From Dastarcus helophoroides (taxonomy: Eukaryota; Arthropoda; Insecta; Coleoptera; Bothrideridae): a stretch of DNA of 64,000 bases. This document shows, piece after piece, positions 20,312 through 31,880 of the stretch (position 1 is its first letter; every line of letters begins with the position of its first letter). The stretch lies in assembly GCA_028583605.1 (NCBI GenBank), contig CM053328.1, positions 14,691,107 to 14,755,106 on the forward strand, in the 5' to 3' direction. The notes below the pieces were generated by a model. That model searched no databases and was not told the origin of the DNA. It worked only from the letters and a program-made list of their open reading frames with translations. The position numbers were made by a program, and so were the translations under genes.

Positions 20312-20990
20312 ATAGATAACTGACCCGACAGACTTCGTCCTGTCAAAAAGATTTGTAACCAAATCAAAATGTGTGCATGTGGCAATCCTCGTTTCTGCCA
20401 CTCCACAGAATACATCCAGCAGCGTGTCTCACCAAACACATTATGTTTTACGATGAAATCCATTAAAGATTTCAACTTTTGTCTAAAGACTCTGGCTGTA
20501 ATATCATGACGATCAATGGGTGCATGTAAATGTGATGAACAAATCTGCTGTACCATAATGACGAACATACGACATGGCATCTTGAGCATATTCGTGCATA
20601 TGCCGAGGGCTTCCGATGTATGTTGCTGGAAGAATAGTCATCCGACCGACATTCTGTGCATTTCCATCAGTATTAATCGCATCTCGAAGGTGAATATACT
20701 CTTCAGATCGGAGTTTGGTTTGATTCAACCTGATGAATGTTAATCTCTCCGTTTCAATTTTAACATACATGTCAACAACATATTTGTGATATAATCGCCG
20801 ACATTTCAATATGTGATTATCTTCATTTTCCCGGTTTTTCCAGCAATAATTCTAATTTTTCTCGCTGTAAAAACCATCCTTGAACTTCAACGAACATTTT
20901 AAAAAAAGATTTGGCCAAATTGGTCCAGGCGTTGTTGAGTTATGCGCTTACCAACACATTTTGCGATTCATTTTTATATTATAGATATAT
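20312..20990 (-). mobile_element. Deleted Helitron with partial Rep domain
   Basis: Between terminal sequences ATAACTGACCCGACAGACTT (left) and GAGTTATGCGCTTACCAACA (right), the minus strand encodes part of the Helitron N-terminal/Rep region: KIETERLTFIRLNQTKLRSE, EEYIHLRDAINTDGN, LPATYIGSPRHMHEYAQDAM and DLFITFTC, then, after a frame change near 20520, RHDITARVFRQKLKSLMDFI and EWQKRGLPHAHILIWL. The PHAHIL box is the HUH metal site used in rolling-circle replication. The frame then runs into the terminal sequence, so the Tyr motif and helicase are deleted. Confidence 0.8.
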
Positions 20991-20999
20991 TAGTTTTTG

Positions 21000-21740
21000 T
21001 TTATGATCGTAGGGTATGTTATTTAATTTTGTTTTAGGGTAAGTCGATCAGTGAAGGTACAGGTAGAGAATACTCTTTATCTATTTCCAAGCTTTCGAAG
21101 CTTTATTTTTGCTTCATCATCAGGGATTAGATTTGAGATTTGACCTTTGTGAAATGCTATACATCCTACTATATATTACATTGCATTTGGTTTTTTAAAG
21201 AAAGATAACCATTCCTGTCATTACATTGCCAATTATGTGTTTACCTTGCTACATGCAAATATCCTATTAATATTTCGATTTTACCACCATTTAGGTCCTT
21301 TTGGGAATAGAATGGTTCTTTATTCCTTAGTTTTTATTGTTTGTGAAATTTGGACCTTTTTTGATGTTACTTGATGTACTTGATTATTTGCCGACGGTAG
21401 ATTTCTTTCCAATATTTAGGCAAAAAATTTTAAACTGGCTCGCCGTTTCACTTCACAAGTCGATGTTTTTATCACTATTTATACATTTCTTCGCGATAAC
21501 TTGCGACCTTCTATTTGCTTCACCTGTTTGGATTTATTAGTTATTATATTTATACTCTCTTACCGCCTTTGGTTGCTATTTTACTGCACTTTTTCCACTT
21601 TTAATTGTCTAATCTCACTCACTATTATTCATCTCTTTGTTCTTTGACTATTTATCGAAAATCTATAGTAATAAGGCCCAATTTCTGGGTTATTTATTGA
21701 CGGGTTCTCGACTCGCGTCCGTTCACTTCGGAGGTCAACC
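21000..21740. other. Unassigned, possible transposon remnant
   Basis: Contains CAAGCTTTCGAAGCTTTATT followed by TTGCTTCATCATCAGGGATT near 21090-21130, a word pair common at the ends of insect DNA elements, and a GC-richer stretch at about 21700-21735 (GACGGGTTCTCGACTCGCGT). No credible gene. Confidence 0.3.
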
Positions 21741-22110
21741 ATTTGTAATCATTATTATATAGAAAAACACATCGCTTTGTAAATTTTTATTTAAATTTCT
21801 CCACTCAGGTGGCACAATTGAATGTAAAATCATGGACATGTAATCACTACTTTCTACTCTAAACTAAAACATTAAAATCGAGCTTAGATCTAAACGTACC
21901 CAAATGGGCGAGTCTCTTACCAATATATGTACAAAAAATAAAATAAAAATTTTAATTCGGTTATGTATCACAACATATCACTAGAGGTTATTATCCCTGT
22001 ACAACAATTAGGGATGCAAGAATAATTAAAGCGAAGAAAAAGGAAAATATATCTAAGGAAAAAATATGACAAATGCAGGGTAAATAAAGGTATATGATAT
22101 TAATTGTTTC
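21740..22110 (-). repeat. R1 repeat, copy 4, joined to REXO1 exon
   Basis: Minus strand, directly 3' of the REXO1 fragment. It shares GACTCGCCCATTTGGGTACG, TAGAGTAGAAAGTAGTGATT and GTGGAGAAATTTAAATAAAA with 31910-32060. It could be the original 3' untranslated sequence of the REXO1 gene. Confidence 0.7.
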
Positions 22111-22113
22111 GTA

Positions 22114-23321
22114 TCAATAATTATCGTACTGAAGGCAATCGTTTCGGACCCTCCATAGCATGAGTTCCATGCAGGGGGCTGCGTCTTCGTAATTGTCGTG
22201 GCCATTGGAACCGTTTTGGATGCTGCGCTTCAGAATGGTCGAAGTCAAATTCTTCAGGGATCTCTTGTAAGGCAGTCCATTGTAATGGGGGAAGCAATAT
22301 GCAGCGTCCACAATCGAACCGTGCACGATCCTGAAGGCCTTGAGATCGTTCTCTAGTCCATGTCTAATAAGAATAGTCTCGGCATTGATAAAGCTCATGA
22401 AATCATTTTGCACTTCCCAGAAAAACGCGTGTTATAATCCACGATTTCACACTCAGACCGCACAAAATCATTATAAGCCAGCCGCCCATCCATTCCCACC
22501 ACAGTAACTTTGGTGCATTCGAGCCCTCGTACGGTGTAGCACATTTCGCAGTCTAGCGCGTAAACTCCGCAATTACCACCGACTGGCACATATATCAGCG
22601 GCTTGGTTTTGACATACTCGTCAAATGGTCCATTGAATCCATTGATGACTCCGTTCCATACGTGTAATGAGTTCGTGGTGCATCCCTCGGTGTTTGCTTT
22701 CCCTCCACAGCAGGTGAATTCTTCGACGAGGCCGCTCCCATCTTCTTGCGTCCCCAGTGAAACACGCACAGCTCGTTCGTTAAATACTTATTGTTGGCCA
22801 CGAAGAAAAAGCTGCCGCAGCGGGCGCACGGAATCTGGAGGCTGGAGCCCTTGGTACCGTCGTATCCCTCGAAAAGCGAGCGTTTCTGCTCAATATGCGA
22901 CTCCAACGAGCTCCAGGCCTCCGGACTCCATCCGGACCACTCATCTTCTTCCAGAGCCTCACCAGAGTCACTCGAACTGCTAGATAGTTGTCCCTCGGTA
23001 CAATTATTCCACATCGAACGTGTCTTATACGGCACGAATTCCTTCGCGTTCGCATCCAATTTCCTCACCGGAAAGCTCTCGCTTCTGAATACGACCACCT
23101 GATTATTATCAGTTTCCACGGGGTATCCTAAGCTGAGCATCTGTTCGTGGGTTATCATGTAACAATGCAAAAGCTTTATGAATTTACTCTCGGGGATGTT
23201 AAGCCTCTGATACTGCTGAAGTATGGGCATCGGATCGGCTTTCATGTTTTCCAATTTTTTCGGATTTTGCTTTTTTTGTGGGGCAGCGATGGGTCCTTTT
23301 GTCCTTTTGTCTTAGGATCCC
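22114..23321 (-). pseudogene. REXO1-like RNA 3'-5' exonuclease, terminal exon, copy A
   Basis: Minus strand. Encodes the C-terminal half of RNA exonuclease 1: a region with QYQRLNIPESKFIKLLHCYM, an acidic linker (SSSSDSGEALEEDEW), a Cys-rich part (IPCARCG, CCGGKANTEGC), then the DEDDh exonuclease with ALDCEMCYTVRGLECTKVTV, CEIVDYNTRFSG, ILIRHGLENDLKAFRIVHGS, YNGLPYKRSLKNLTSTILKR and HDNYEDAAPCMELMLWRVR. All catalytic acids and the His are visible. An acceptor-like CTTTGTGTGCAG ends at 23322, so this is a DNA-level copy with its intron. It is broken by an A-run shift near 23245, a shift near 22750, and a deletion of about 15 residues near 22430 that also shifts the frame. Confidence 0.85.
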
Positions 23322-23445
23322 CTGCACACAAAGAATACCGATTAATAAAACACCAACAATACATCACCTCCGCTATCAGTAGATTCAAATTTCTATGCCA
23401 ATTCAATCTGATTGTAATAATTTTTAAGTTTTAAGGATAGCCTGC
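23322..23445 (-). other. Retained intron of REXO1 copy A
   Basis: Sequence 5' of the exon (minus strand: AATCAGATTGAATTGGCATA, then TTGTTGGTGTTTTATTAATC) is also present before copy B at 30100-30200. This shows that both copies descend from genomic DNA and not from spliced mRNA. Confidence 0.75.
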
Positions 23446-23689
23446 CTTAAACAAATGAGATGACCAAAAAATTAACAAACTTTTAAAATGAAACTTGTAT
23501 CTAGGGTATTTTGATAAGTAACTAACGTATTATAATTGTAACTAACGTATTATGCGCTACTAAGCTATTATGGAGCTGCTATAATATTATGAGATTAATA
23601 TTTAATTTGAAGGACCCTTAATTTTCAATGATACGATAATAGTATTTTCCTTAAACTATTGATTGTTTTCAAGAACTGTTTGGTTTTCG

Positions 23690-24335
23690 AAACTTTCGAT
23701 TTTGACGTCTTTTTCTCGAAATTTTACTATTTTTCGGGTTGTTCCAAAATGTCAAGTTTTTATTTGATTTGATAAATTTGATTTCCTGAAATTTGGAACT
23801 TTATCCCAAAACGGTTTTCTTTTCCAGTTAAAATTTGTATTTTTCTAAATTACGACTTTTTGCTCAAAATTCCACTTTTTCTCCTAAAATTGGATTAATT
23901 TGGAAATTTTGACCCTTTTGTAAACATTTCGGTCATTTTTTTCGTAATTTTGACTGTCCGGAAATTTTAAACAGTTTTTAACTTCGTTTGTCTTATTCTC
24001 AAAGTTTAAACTTCTTATGTTTCTAAAAATCTCTACTTAAAATTTTGAGCTTTTTATCCAAAATTTGACTTTTTAAATTTTTTTTAGTTTTCTAAAATTT
24101 AACTGAAATATTAATAAAAATATAAAAATTTCGAAAATAATATATTTACGAAACTTAGAGACAAAGACAAAAAAATAAAAGAAAATTTATTAGAACAATA
24201 TTTTTAGAAATTGGGGTTTTTCTCCAAATTCGATTTATTCTAAAAATTGCAACTTTTCTTACAAAATTCTGTAAGTGCTAGTGAAAAGGCCATCTGTCGC
24301 AGTCGTATTCGCGAATGTGAGAAAACCAACGTTCG
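23690..24335 (+). repeat. Diverged repeat pair, member 1
   Basis: Aligns over its length with 39520-40145: both run from TCTTTTTCTCGAAATTT through ATTAATAAAAA-TATAAAAA, then TTACGAAA, a CTGGAAATTGC-like block, and end GCGAATGTG-GAAAA-CCAAC-TTCGTTACATC. The end word ATTCGCGAATGT also occurs in part at 38480-38515. Confidence 0.7.
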
Positions 24336-24479
24336 TTACATCTCTAGTGCATTCAATGTACAATGGTAGACTCTTCAGATGGTTCTATTTGACAGAATAT
24401 ACAAAGAGCCATTTATGCCCAATTTATTAAATGGCTAAAAAACAGCATCAATTCTCTGATAAAACTAACCCCTACTGAT

Positions 24480-24680
24480 TTAATTACAGGTATCCCCGGC
24501 ATGTCAGTCGAAAAGCGAACTTCTTTCAATCGCTTGGATCGAGGGCGATTTCGGACGAGTGCCCCAAAGGGACGACAGCGGTGTCCACCGTTTACCATGC
24601 AACAATTTGGCTCAACCTTGGCGTGGCGCCGTTCGAATACCTTTGCAAACATTTTTAGCACCAATATATGAAGATGGTCA
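24480..24680. other. Unassigned island of higher GC
   Basis: Follows an acceptor-like TTTAATTACAG (ends 24491). About 190 bases with balanced composition are open in more than one frame (plus frame: SVEKRTSFNRLDRGRFRTSA; minus frame to 24413-24727). I cannot name a family or choose the strand. It may be an exon or an old transposon piece. Confidence 0.3.
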
Positions 24681-26377
24681 GTTCTTGCAGCATTTGCTAC
24701 TGTTATTTTCTTATTAGTTGAATTCAAAACTAGTATTTCCGATTTTTCTAGATATTTTGACTTCTTTGATTAATTTTTACATAGACTGCAACATTTTAAT
24801 ATTTATTCGAAATAGGCTTAGTTATCAGTTTCAATTTTTACGTTGTATCTTGTTCGCAAATTTTTGACTTTTGGAGATTTTGAATTTTTATGAAATGTCA
24901 ACTTTAGCCACGAAATGTCGAATTCTTTCTTAAAATTTCGATAAAAGTTTTTTTTTTCTATAAATTTTAACTTTTCTTTTAAATTTGACTTTAATTTCAG
25001 AATTTTTTTTCTCTGAGTTTTTAGAATAAAATCAAAGCTCAAAACGAAATTTATCTAAAAAAAAGTAACGAAAGTTCGAAAAAAAAAATGTGAAGTCCCC
25101 GTTTTAAAATCTAAATTTCAAAATAATATGGTAATTTTCCATTGTCTGCATAATTTTCTCTGCCCATTGGGAGGCATTCGAATAAGATTAGGACAGATAG
25201 CATTAATTAATTCTGTTTGTTTACTACCGTTGTGGCACAACAGCTAATAACAATTAAAATATTATGATCCAACAAAATGCACCATGCTGACAATGAGAGA
25301 TTTGCTTTGTTACATTTAATTTATATAATACATTTAAGAAATGTTCGTAATGGACAAATATAAAATATCGAATTTTCCCCTTGCCACTGCAAGTCATCAT
25401 AGTTTTTAGTAGAATACCTAAAATCTACCGTTATATCCTGAGCACCAGAATTTGTTAATTAACTAAGCAAATAAAATGAAAATTTTAACGTCTTTCCTAA
25501 AACTTCGACTATAAACCGAAAATTTTAATTTTTCTGGAAAGTTTAGATTAGCCCCAACTTTGTCAATTTTGTTAGAATTTTTTCATTTGTTTTCACAAAT
25601 TTTTGACCTTTGTTCTCAAGATTAGTCTACAAAGTTCGACCTATTTGTCAAGCTTGCCTTTAAACTGTATTTTCTGAGAGAGTTTCTCCAGAATTTTTGA
25701 CTCTTTTTTATTTCAAACTGTTTTGTATAATTTTGAATTATTTCATGAAACCTTTACGTTAAAATAAAAAATTTGACTGGGGCCATAATTCCAAAATTTT
25801 AATTTTACCAGAAATTCAATCAACTCTCGCTAAATTTGCGTTCATTAAAATTGTTCCGCTCGTTAAAATTGTCAGGATACGATCGAAAAAGTTGCCCGGA
25901 TATTACCCCACTATTATTTTTGACTGCGTCCATAATTCCAAAATTGTAATTTTACCAGAAATTTAATGTTTAGACTATTTTTAATTTCGTCGTTTTTCTA
26001 AAATTCTTCAATGGATTTTCTCAAAATTTCGATTCTTCCTCGAAATTAACTTCCAAAGTTTGATCTGTATCTCAATATTTTGACCTAAAACTCAATAAAG
26101 TAATCGAAATTTTATCTCTTCAAACTTTTGTGCATATTTAAAATATTTTCTAAAATATCCAAGTTAAAATTAGGGCTGAGTTTCTCTAAAAATATGGGCT
26201 AAGATTCGTATATTTTGAATTTGTTTCAGTAACTGGGGTTCTCAAAGTTCAAATTTCAAGAAAAAAGTAAAATATTCCTTTTAAAGTCGAAAAGTTGAAA
26301 TTGACGTTGAAATTTTGAAAATAAATTTAAAGTGATAATTTCTTTTCCAAAACCTCTAATTTAATCTACTTTTACAT

Positions 26378-26584
26378 GGTAAATAAATATTTGCTAACAA
26401 CACCGGACCAGGTTTCGCATTATTGCATCATCGGCGGTCATACCAGTAATTTATTTAGCCGTTGTTATGCTAACAAGCTCCATGGATCACAGACTCCTAC
26501 GAATATTGTACGGAATATTCATAGGAGTCTGTCATCCGCGATGATGTAATGCGAAACCTGGTCCGGTGTTAGCAAATATTTACC
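26378..26584. mobile_element. Foldback MITE, 207 bases
   Basis: Left arm GGTAAATAAATATTTGCTAA continuing ACCGGACCAGGTTTCGCATT pairs with the right arm AATGCGAAACCTGGTCCGGT continuing GTTAGCAAATATTTACC. A second internal hairpin, ACAGACTCCTACGAATATTG against GAATATTCATAGGAGTCTGT, nests inside. No coding capacity. Confidence 0.85.
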
Positions 26585-27839
26585 AAAACATTGTGGAATT
26601 TTTAATATATGTTGCTTTTTATTCGTTAATATAGTTTAATAGTTAGAATTTTTATGTTAAAATTGGATTCTGTTATAGAACGAAATATATATTTTCGATT
26701 GATTTCGCAGATTTTTAGCCAAAGAAGTTGGATTTACCTTGTTCTAAAAATTTCGACATCAAAATGGAGATTTAGATGTTGTACTCGAAAGTGTGTCGTT
26801 GATCCCGGAATCTTAGTTTTTATCTAGAAAATGTTTAGAAGTTGTAATTGGATTTATTTTTCCAGGCATCTTTACTTCTTATCTTAAAATTTTTATTCAT
26901 TCTAATGAAAAGTTTCAAAGTTTTTGCACAAAATATTACTTTAGGGCCATAATTTATGTTTTAATTTTAAAATTCTAGTTTAAATCTAAAATTTTAATTT
27001 TTTATTTTACTTTTGATTTAAAATCTCGAGAAAATGTTCAAATTCTAAATCATGTTAAAACTTCGAATGGAATAAACTGTATTTACTGATACATTCTCTT
27101 TTCTAATTTCGACTTTAATATCATAGTTTCGATTTTGTATAGAAGATTTTGAAATTTTATAAAAACTCCAAGCATAACATTACATTTCCAGTTCTTTAAG
27201 TTTAAATTTAAACTCAAACTCAAAAGTTTAAATTTCAAGAAAAAGGTCATAATTTTTAGAAAAAGTATAAATTTTGATTTTGACGCTGAATTGCAAGTTT
27301 AAGTTATGAATTTGAAGAACATTGAAACGTTTGAAATAAACAAAATAATTAAAAATAAAAAATCCCAAAATTCGTCTCTTTCTAGAGATGTTGAGCAAAC
27401 TAGAAAAAAAGTCGAATATTTAGGTTTAAGGTTAATATTTTTAATTCGAAATTTTGACCCTTCTGATACCTCGGGGTCAAATTTTATTTATTTCTTGTTT
27501 CGTTTGTCAACTCGAAACTTCTTTAAATTGAATCGAAATTTGCGAGAGAAAAATTAAAGATTTTAAACACAACTGAAAAAAATTCACTTCAATCTCCACG
27601 AATATTCTAAAAGTTTTTTAGTAAAAAGAAATTTTTATCATATTTTGAGTTTAAACTTGACATTTTTTTAAATTCTTTTAAACAAATTGCCCATTGTTTG
27701 TTAGTTAGCTCCTAATAAGTTATTAGGGGCATTTGTGTTAAATTATAATAGAAAGATTTACATTTGCTTAAATAAATTATTTTTAATTGCAGTCGTACAT
27801 TACTACCTAAGGCTAGCAAATTGAAAGAGGAAATTTCGT

Positions 27840-28150
27840 AGATGAAATTAAGATTAAAATATACTTCAGTTTCAAAGAATAATTACCACTAATAAGGGTC
27901 ATGAACGGCACTCCAGAGTGGATAATTCTATCATAGTAAGAAACGTAATATGATGCTTAATATTTTTTGTGAAACGAATATGGCATAAAGTTTGTTTGAT
28001 GTCCAAGAATAGTTTTAAGAGAAAAGTAAATTTGCACTTTGAGCTTGAAGACGAACATTCTGCTTTTTTTCTGATATTTTATACAAAACCAATTTCAGTA
28101 GTGTGCACTTTTGGTTTTACCAACGATTTTTACTCTAAAGTTCCATATTT
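27840..28150 (+). repeat. Dispersed repeat pair, member 1
   Basis: Shares GCATAAAG/GTATGTTT, GCTTGAAGACGAAC.TTCTGC and GTGTGCACTTTTGGTTTTAC with the inverted sequence at 32650-32870. Confidence 0.65.
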
Positions 28151-29093
28151 CTAGGAAAATTCAAGAAAAATCGAAACTGACTTTGAAAAAATATAGATAT
28201 CAGATTGTAACAGAAAAATCGAAGTTTAAGGAAAATAGTAAATTTGAAGTATTTTAAAATGAATTATAATTTCCAGAAAAAACCCGAATTTGCCAAAAAA
28301 ATTGTAAGAAAAGCTGTGTTTCCTTAGCTTCGATGAAGAATACGACACAAACTCAAAATTTTAGGAGAAAAAAAGAAGTATTTCAAGTAATTTCCAGATA
28401 AATCCTCATTTCAAGAAAGAAAAGTATTCGAAATTTAAATTTTAATTTGGGTTGTAATTTTCAGAAACTGTGGAAATCGTAATTTTCTAACCTAGCTTTT
28501 AGAAAAAAATAAGAGGAGCTACATAAGATTTTTAAAAAGAAATCGAAATTTATAAAAGTAAATTCCAAATTTTAAAACAAAGTAAAAATTGATTAAATGT
28601 GCGCCTTTTCCCAAAATTTTAAATTTTTTTTGAAGATATGGACTTCAAAATTTGAAATATTTTGACAATTTGGCTTATCTTTTAGTTTTAATTTATTTTG
28701 TAATTTTGATTCAAAATTTCAATATTTTTCAGGTTTTAATATTTTGGACAGTTTCTATATTTTAAAATGTTGATATTTTTAGATATTTAAACTAATTTTT
28801 AAGGCTCCGATTTTTATCTTTTTTTTATATGTCGACTTTTTGAAATTTTCAACATTTTAAAAATAGCCACTTTTTTAAAAATTTTGATTTTGAATTCTGG
28901 ATTTTTTTTTAATAATATTACTTAAACACATAACTTACGTGATTATTTTGCTTACACGAATACCGAATTACTTGAGGGTTTTTGGGCCTGCGAACATAAA
29001 AATTGAGTAAACAGCACTTGCTTCAAAAATTTCCGACAGCATTAACCGTTTCCCTCATAGATTTTCCAAACTCAAGATACGTGTATTTAGTTT

Positions 29094-29332
29094 TGGTGGA
29101 ACGGACTGGTCCTTGGTTATCTTCAAAAATTGCAATACAAATCTTGTCCCCTGAAACCCAGAGAGATTAAGAAACACAAAAAAGGTTGCTTTAACACGTT
29201 TCTAGAGCCAAGTTCCATCTTCAAAGAGATATCTCTCTGAAGATGATAGCTTGACTATCGAAACGCGTTAAAGCAATCTTTGTTTTGTTTTTTAATCTTC
29301 CTTGGTTTCAGGGGACAAAATTTGTATTTAAA
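29094..29332. mobile_element. Foldback MITE family M1, full copy
   Basis: The left half, with TACAAATCTTGTCCCCTGAA and AAAGGTTGCTTTAACACGTT, is the inverse of the right half, with AACGCGTTAAAGCAATCTTT and TTTCAGGGGACAAAATTTGT. AAGATGATAGCTTGAC marks the centre. Further copies are at 35510-35660 and 53815-53903. Confidence 0.85.
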
Positions 29333-29339
29333 TAATTGT

Positions 29340-30084
29340 ACTTAGTGACTAATTATCGTTTCCTTTCAACATATTTTACCCTGTTCGCAATTTAAAATTA
29401 ATTTTGTTCTGATAGTTGATATCGGTGTAGCAGATTTTATACTTTCGAATACATAAGAACTTGTTGCACTACCTTACGTAGATTTCCCTCTAGGGCTAAG
29501 GGGATGAATTGCCAAGATCGCAGATGCAACTAAATGCTACTTGTAAACTGAAATCTATCAATTTCAAAAAGAGAAACTTCCGTACAAATTCTTAGTCCCT
29601 ACTTTAAACTCTTGCGGGCCGAATTTTTAAGGAACTCATATGTGTGAAATTTCGTGCTTCCAAACCCATTGCAAAAAACCAATGAATATTTTTTCTTAAA
29701 ATTTCGAGTTCAGCCATTCAGTTTTTTTATTTTATATTATTATTATTTTTTCTACAATATTGAATACAACACTTAGATTTTTTTGAGTTTTGTTTCTAAT
29801 ACAAACACGTCAGAATTGCCAATTTGAACTTGTTCGAGAATTTTGAACTAAACCTAGAATTTTAAATTACACTTAAAATTTCAAACAGGATTTCAAATGT
29901 GATGCCAAAAATCGAGATTAAATGTCGGAGTTCATAGTAGAATTTTGCAAAGTATCGTTATTTTGGCGAATTTGTTTCAGATATGATGTGCCAAATAAAC
30001 TAAATCTATGGATAATAACATTTCAGAGTTCCTAGTAGAATTTCACAAAATACCAATATTATGCTTAAATTATTTCTTCAGGGT
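29340..30084. other. AT-rich spacer, no gene seen
   Basis: Short low-complexity words, and repeated phrases at 29920-29990 and 30010-30060 (CAGAGTTCCTAGTAGAATTT-like). Nothing coding. Confidence 0.4.
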
Positions 30085-30220
30085 ATCCTTAAAACTTAAA
30101 AATTATAATCAATCAGATTGAATTGGCATAGAAATTTGAAACTAGTGATAGCAGAGGTGATGTGTTGTTGGTGTTTTATTAATCAGTTTCCTTTGTGTGC
30201 AGGGGATCCTAAGGGTAAAA
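30085..30220 (+). pseudogene. REXO1 copy B, intron end and exon start
   Basis: Plus strand. ATCAGATTGAATTGGCATAG through CTTTGTGTGCAG (ends 30202) equals the intron end of copy A, then GGGATCCTAAG begins the exon. The exon is then interrupted by a PIF/Harbinger-related insertion and resumes near 31350. Confidence 0.7.
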
Positions 30221-30381
30221 ACATAGTGGAGCCGTTCATCTCGCCGTTCATCCCGACGTTCATCTCGCCGGGCAGCTTGCTGCGCATCGAACCTAGATGC
30301 TGGAGAACATAGTGAAGAAGTTCACTTGAAACTGATCTCTGTAGTCGTTAGTCAGTTTTATTGTAACTGAGTGGTAGTCAA

Positions 30382-30692
30382 CATGTTCACAAATTCCGAC
30401 AGTGATAGTGATTCTTCAAGTGCTGTGACATGGTAGTTGATATCAAAAAAGGGAAACCGAAAATGGAATGTACATCCACTAAATTAAGACCGGACTAGAC
30501 TTTGTGAATTTTATCATTTGTACCAGCAACTTAAAGGATATCCTGATCGATATTATCAATATTTAAGAATGACTGAAATAACATTTAGCTACATTTTACA
30601 AATGGTAAAACCAAAAATCAAAAATCGGTACACTAATTTCCATAAGCAGACTATCAGTGTCGAAGAAAGATTGGTAGTAACACTCAGGTAAG
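30382..30692 (+). pseudogene. Harbinger transposase N-terminus
   Basis: Starts MFTNSDSDSDSSSAV, is broken by stops, and resumes with FYHLYQQLKGYPDRYYQYLR, MTEITFSYILQMVKPKI and NFHKQTISVEERLVVTLR, followed by a donor-like GTAAG. This matches the N-terminal helical region of HARBI1-like transposases (ISxxERLxxTLR is the signature). The DDE catalytic part is absent. Confidence 0.8.
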
Positions 30693-30769
30693 AAAAAATA
30701 CATCATTTATTTGGTCATTAATAATTTATTTCATACAGATGCAAAAAAGGTAGCTTTTTTAACAATTAA

Positions 30770-31157
30770 GATCAACATTGCTAGGCTGCATTATAGTATA
30801 AGATTTGTTATTACTAAAAAAAATTTCTTGTTGTACAGAAGAGGATGCCGACTCTGTTAACATGTTATCACTTCTTTCTTCCTTTTTACCATATACACTC
30901 TCTATTAGCAATTGGTGAACTTTCGTTCTAAACAGTAGCTTTTCTGGAGGCAATAATTATCTCACATGCGGCAAAAGGGATATAAAGAATGCCACGTCTT
31001 CATCGTTTATCTCCATAACTGAAGCTTCTTTGGCCCTTTTCATCTTCATTTTTTCTCGTTCTATTTCTAATAGACTATTCCCTATCACTTCAGTTTGGGC
31101 GCTTTCTATATCCCAGATTACGGTGTTTTGGAACTGCCTTAGATCTGGAACGATCAT
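30770..31157 (-). pseudogene. MADF/BESS-type partner of the Harbinger transposase
   Basis: The C-terminal part is recognisable: LEIEREKMKMKRAKEASVME, then a BESS-like DEDVAFFISLLPHVR and PPEKLLFRTKVHQLLIESVY. In these elements the second protein is a DNA-binding partner needed for nuclear import and end recognition. An in-frame stop at about 30955-30957 splits the BESS motif. The MADF half is missing. Confidence 0.7.
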
Positions 31158-31349
31158 TATTTGGAATACTGATTATTGGTGTTTGAGAAGACGCCATGTT
31201 ATGTGGAGATATATCACCATTACTAATTGATCTCTCTTCGTCCTCATCTTCGTCACTTTTGCCATCAACTCTAGTATCAAGAACAATACCTTGTTCGGTT
31301 TCATATAAGTTACCACTTGTGGTCTTTTTTTAAAAATATCTTATAGAAA

Positions 31350-31880
31350 GATCGACTTCGACAAGAGGACAAAAGGACGCTTCGCTACCCGACAAGAAAA
31401 GGCAAAACCCGAAAATGGCGGAAAACCGATCTAATGTCCATACTTCAGCAGTGGCAGAAATTGGATGTGAACGCGAAGGAATTCGTGCCGTATAAGATGC
31501 GTCCGATGTGAAATGATTGCAATGAGGGACAAGTGTCTGGCAGTTCGAGCGACTCCGGTGAGGTTCAGGATAAAGATGAGTCGTCCGGATGGATTTTGGG
31601 GGCCTGCAGCTCAGAAGAGTCGCATATCGAGCAGAAGCGCTCACTTTTCGACGGATACGATGGTACCAACGGCTTCAGCTTTCAGATTCCCTGCGCCCGC
31701 TGCGGCTGCCCTTTCTTCGCGGCCAACAATAAGTATTTGACGCCCCAGCGGTGAATGTTTCACTGGGGACGGCTGCACTTCAGGCCGCAAGAAGATGGGA
31801 GCGGCCTAGCATAAGAATTCACCTGCTGTGGAGGGAAAGCGAACACTAAGGAACGCAATACGAACTCATTACACGTATAG
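31350..31880 (+). pseudogene. REXO1-like exonuclease exon, copy B (3' portion)
   Basis: Plus strand. Matches copy A from ACAAAAGGACGCTTC onward: ESHIEQKRSLFDGYDGTNGF, IPCARCGCPFFAANNKYL, then KKMGAA and HYTYRTES. Stops and frame changes occur near 31515 and 31755. It ends at about 31890, before the exonuclease domain, and passes directly into R1-type 3' sequence, so the DEDDh part is deleted. Confidence 0.8.

Larger units (their letters stand above)
25440..28900. repeat. Degenerate low-complexity block with embedded MITE
   Basis: Words such as AAAATTTCGACTTTT and TTTTAAATTTC in loose arrays, interrupted by the foldback element at 26378-26584 and a dispersed repeat at 27840-28150. Short Phe/Lys-rich frames are not genes. 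Confidence 0.7.
30221..31349. mobile_element. PIF/Harbinger-related insertion inside REXO1 copy B
   Basis: Lies between the two halves of the REXO1 exon. It carries the N-terminal part of a Harbinger-type transposase on the + strand and a MADF/BESS-type partner gene on the minus strand, the standard two-gene pair of this superfamily. The left side has three tandem CGTTCATCTCGCCG-like words (30234-30273). I could not match clear TIRs. Confidence 0.65.

Noticed and set aside
22603..23102. Plus-strand and second minus-strand frames across REXO1 copy A
   Set aside because: Shadow frames of the GC-richer REXO1 coding strand.
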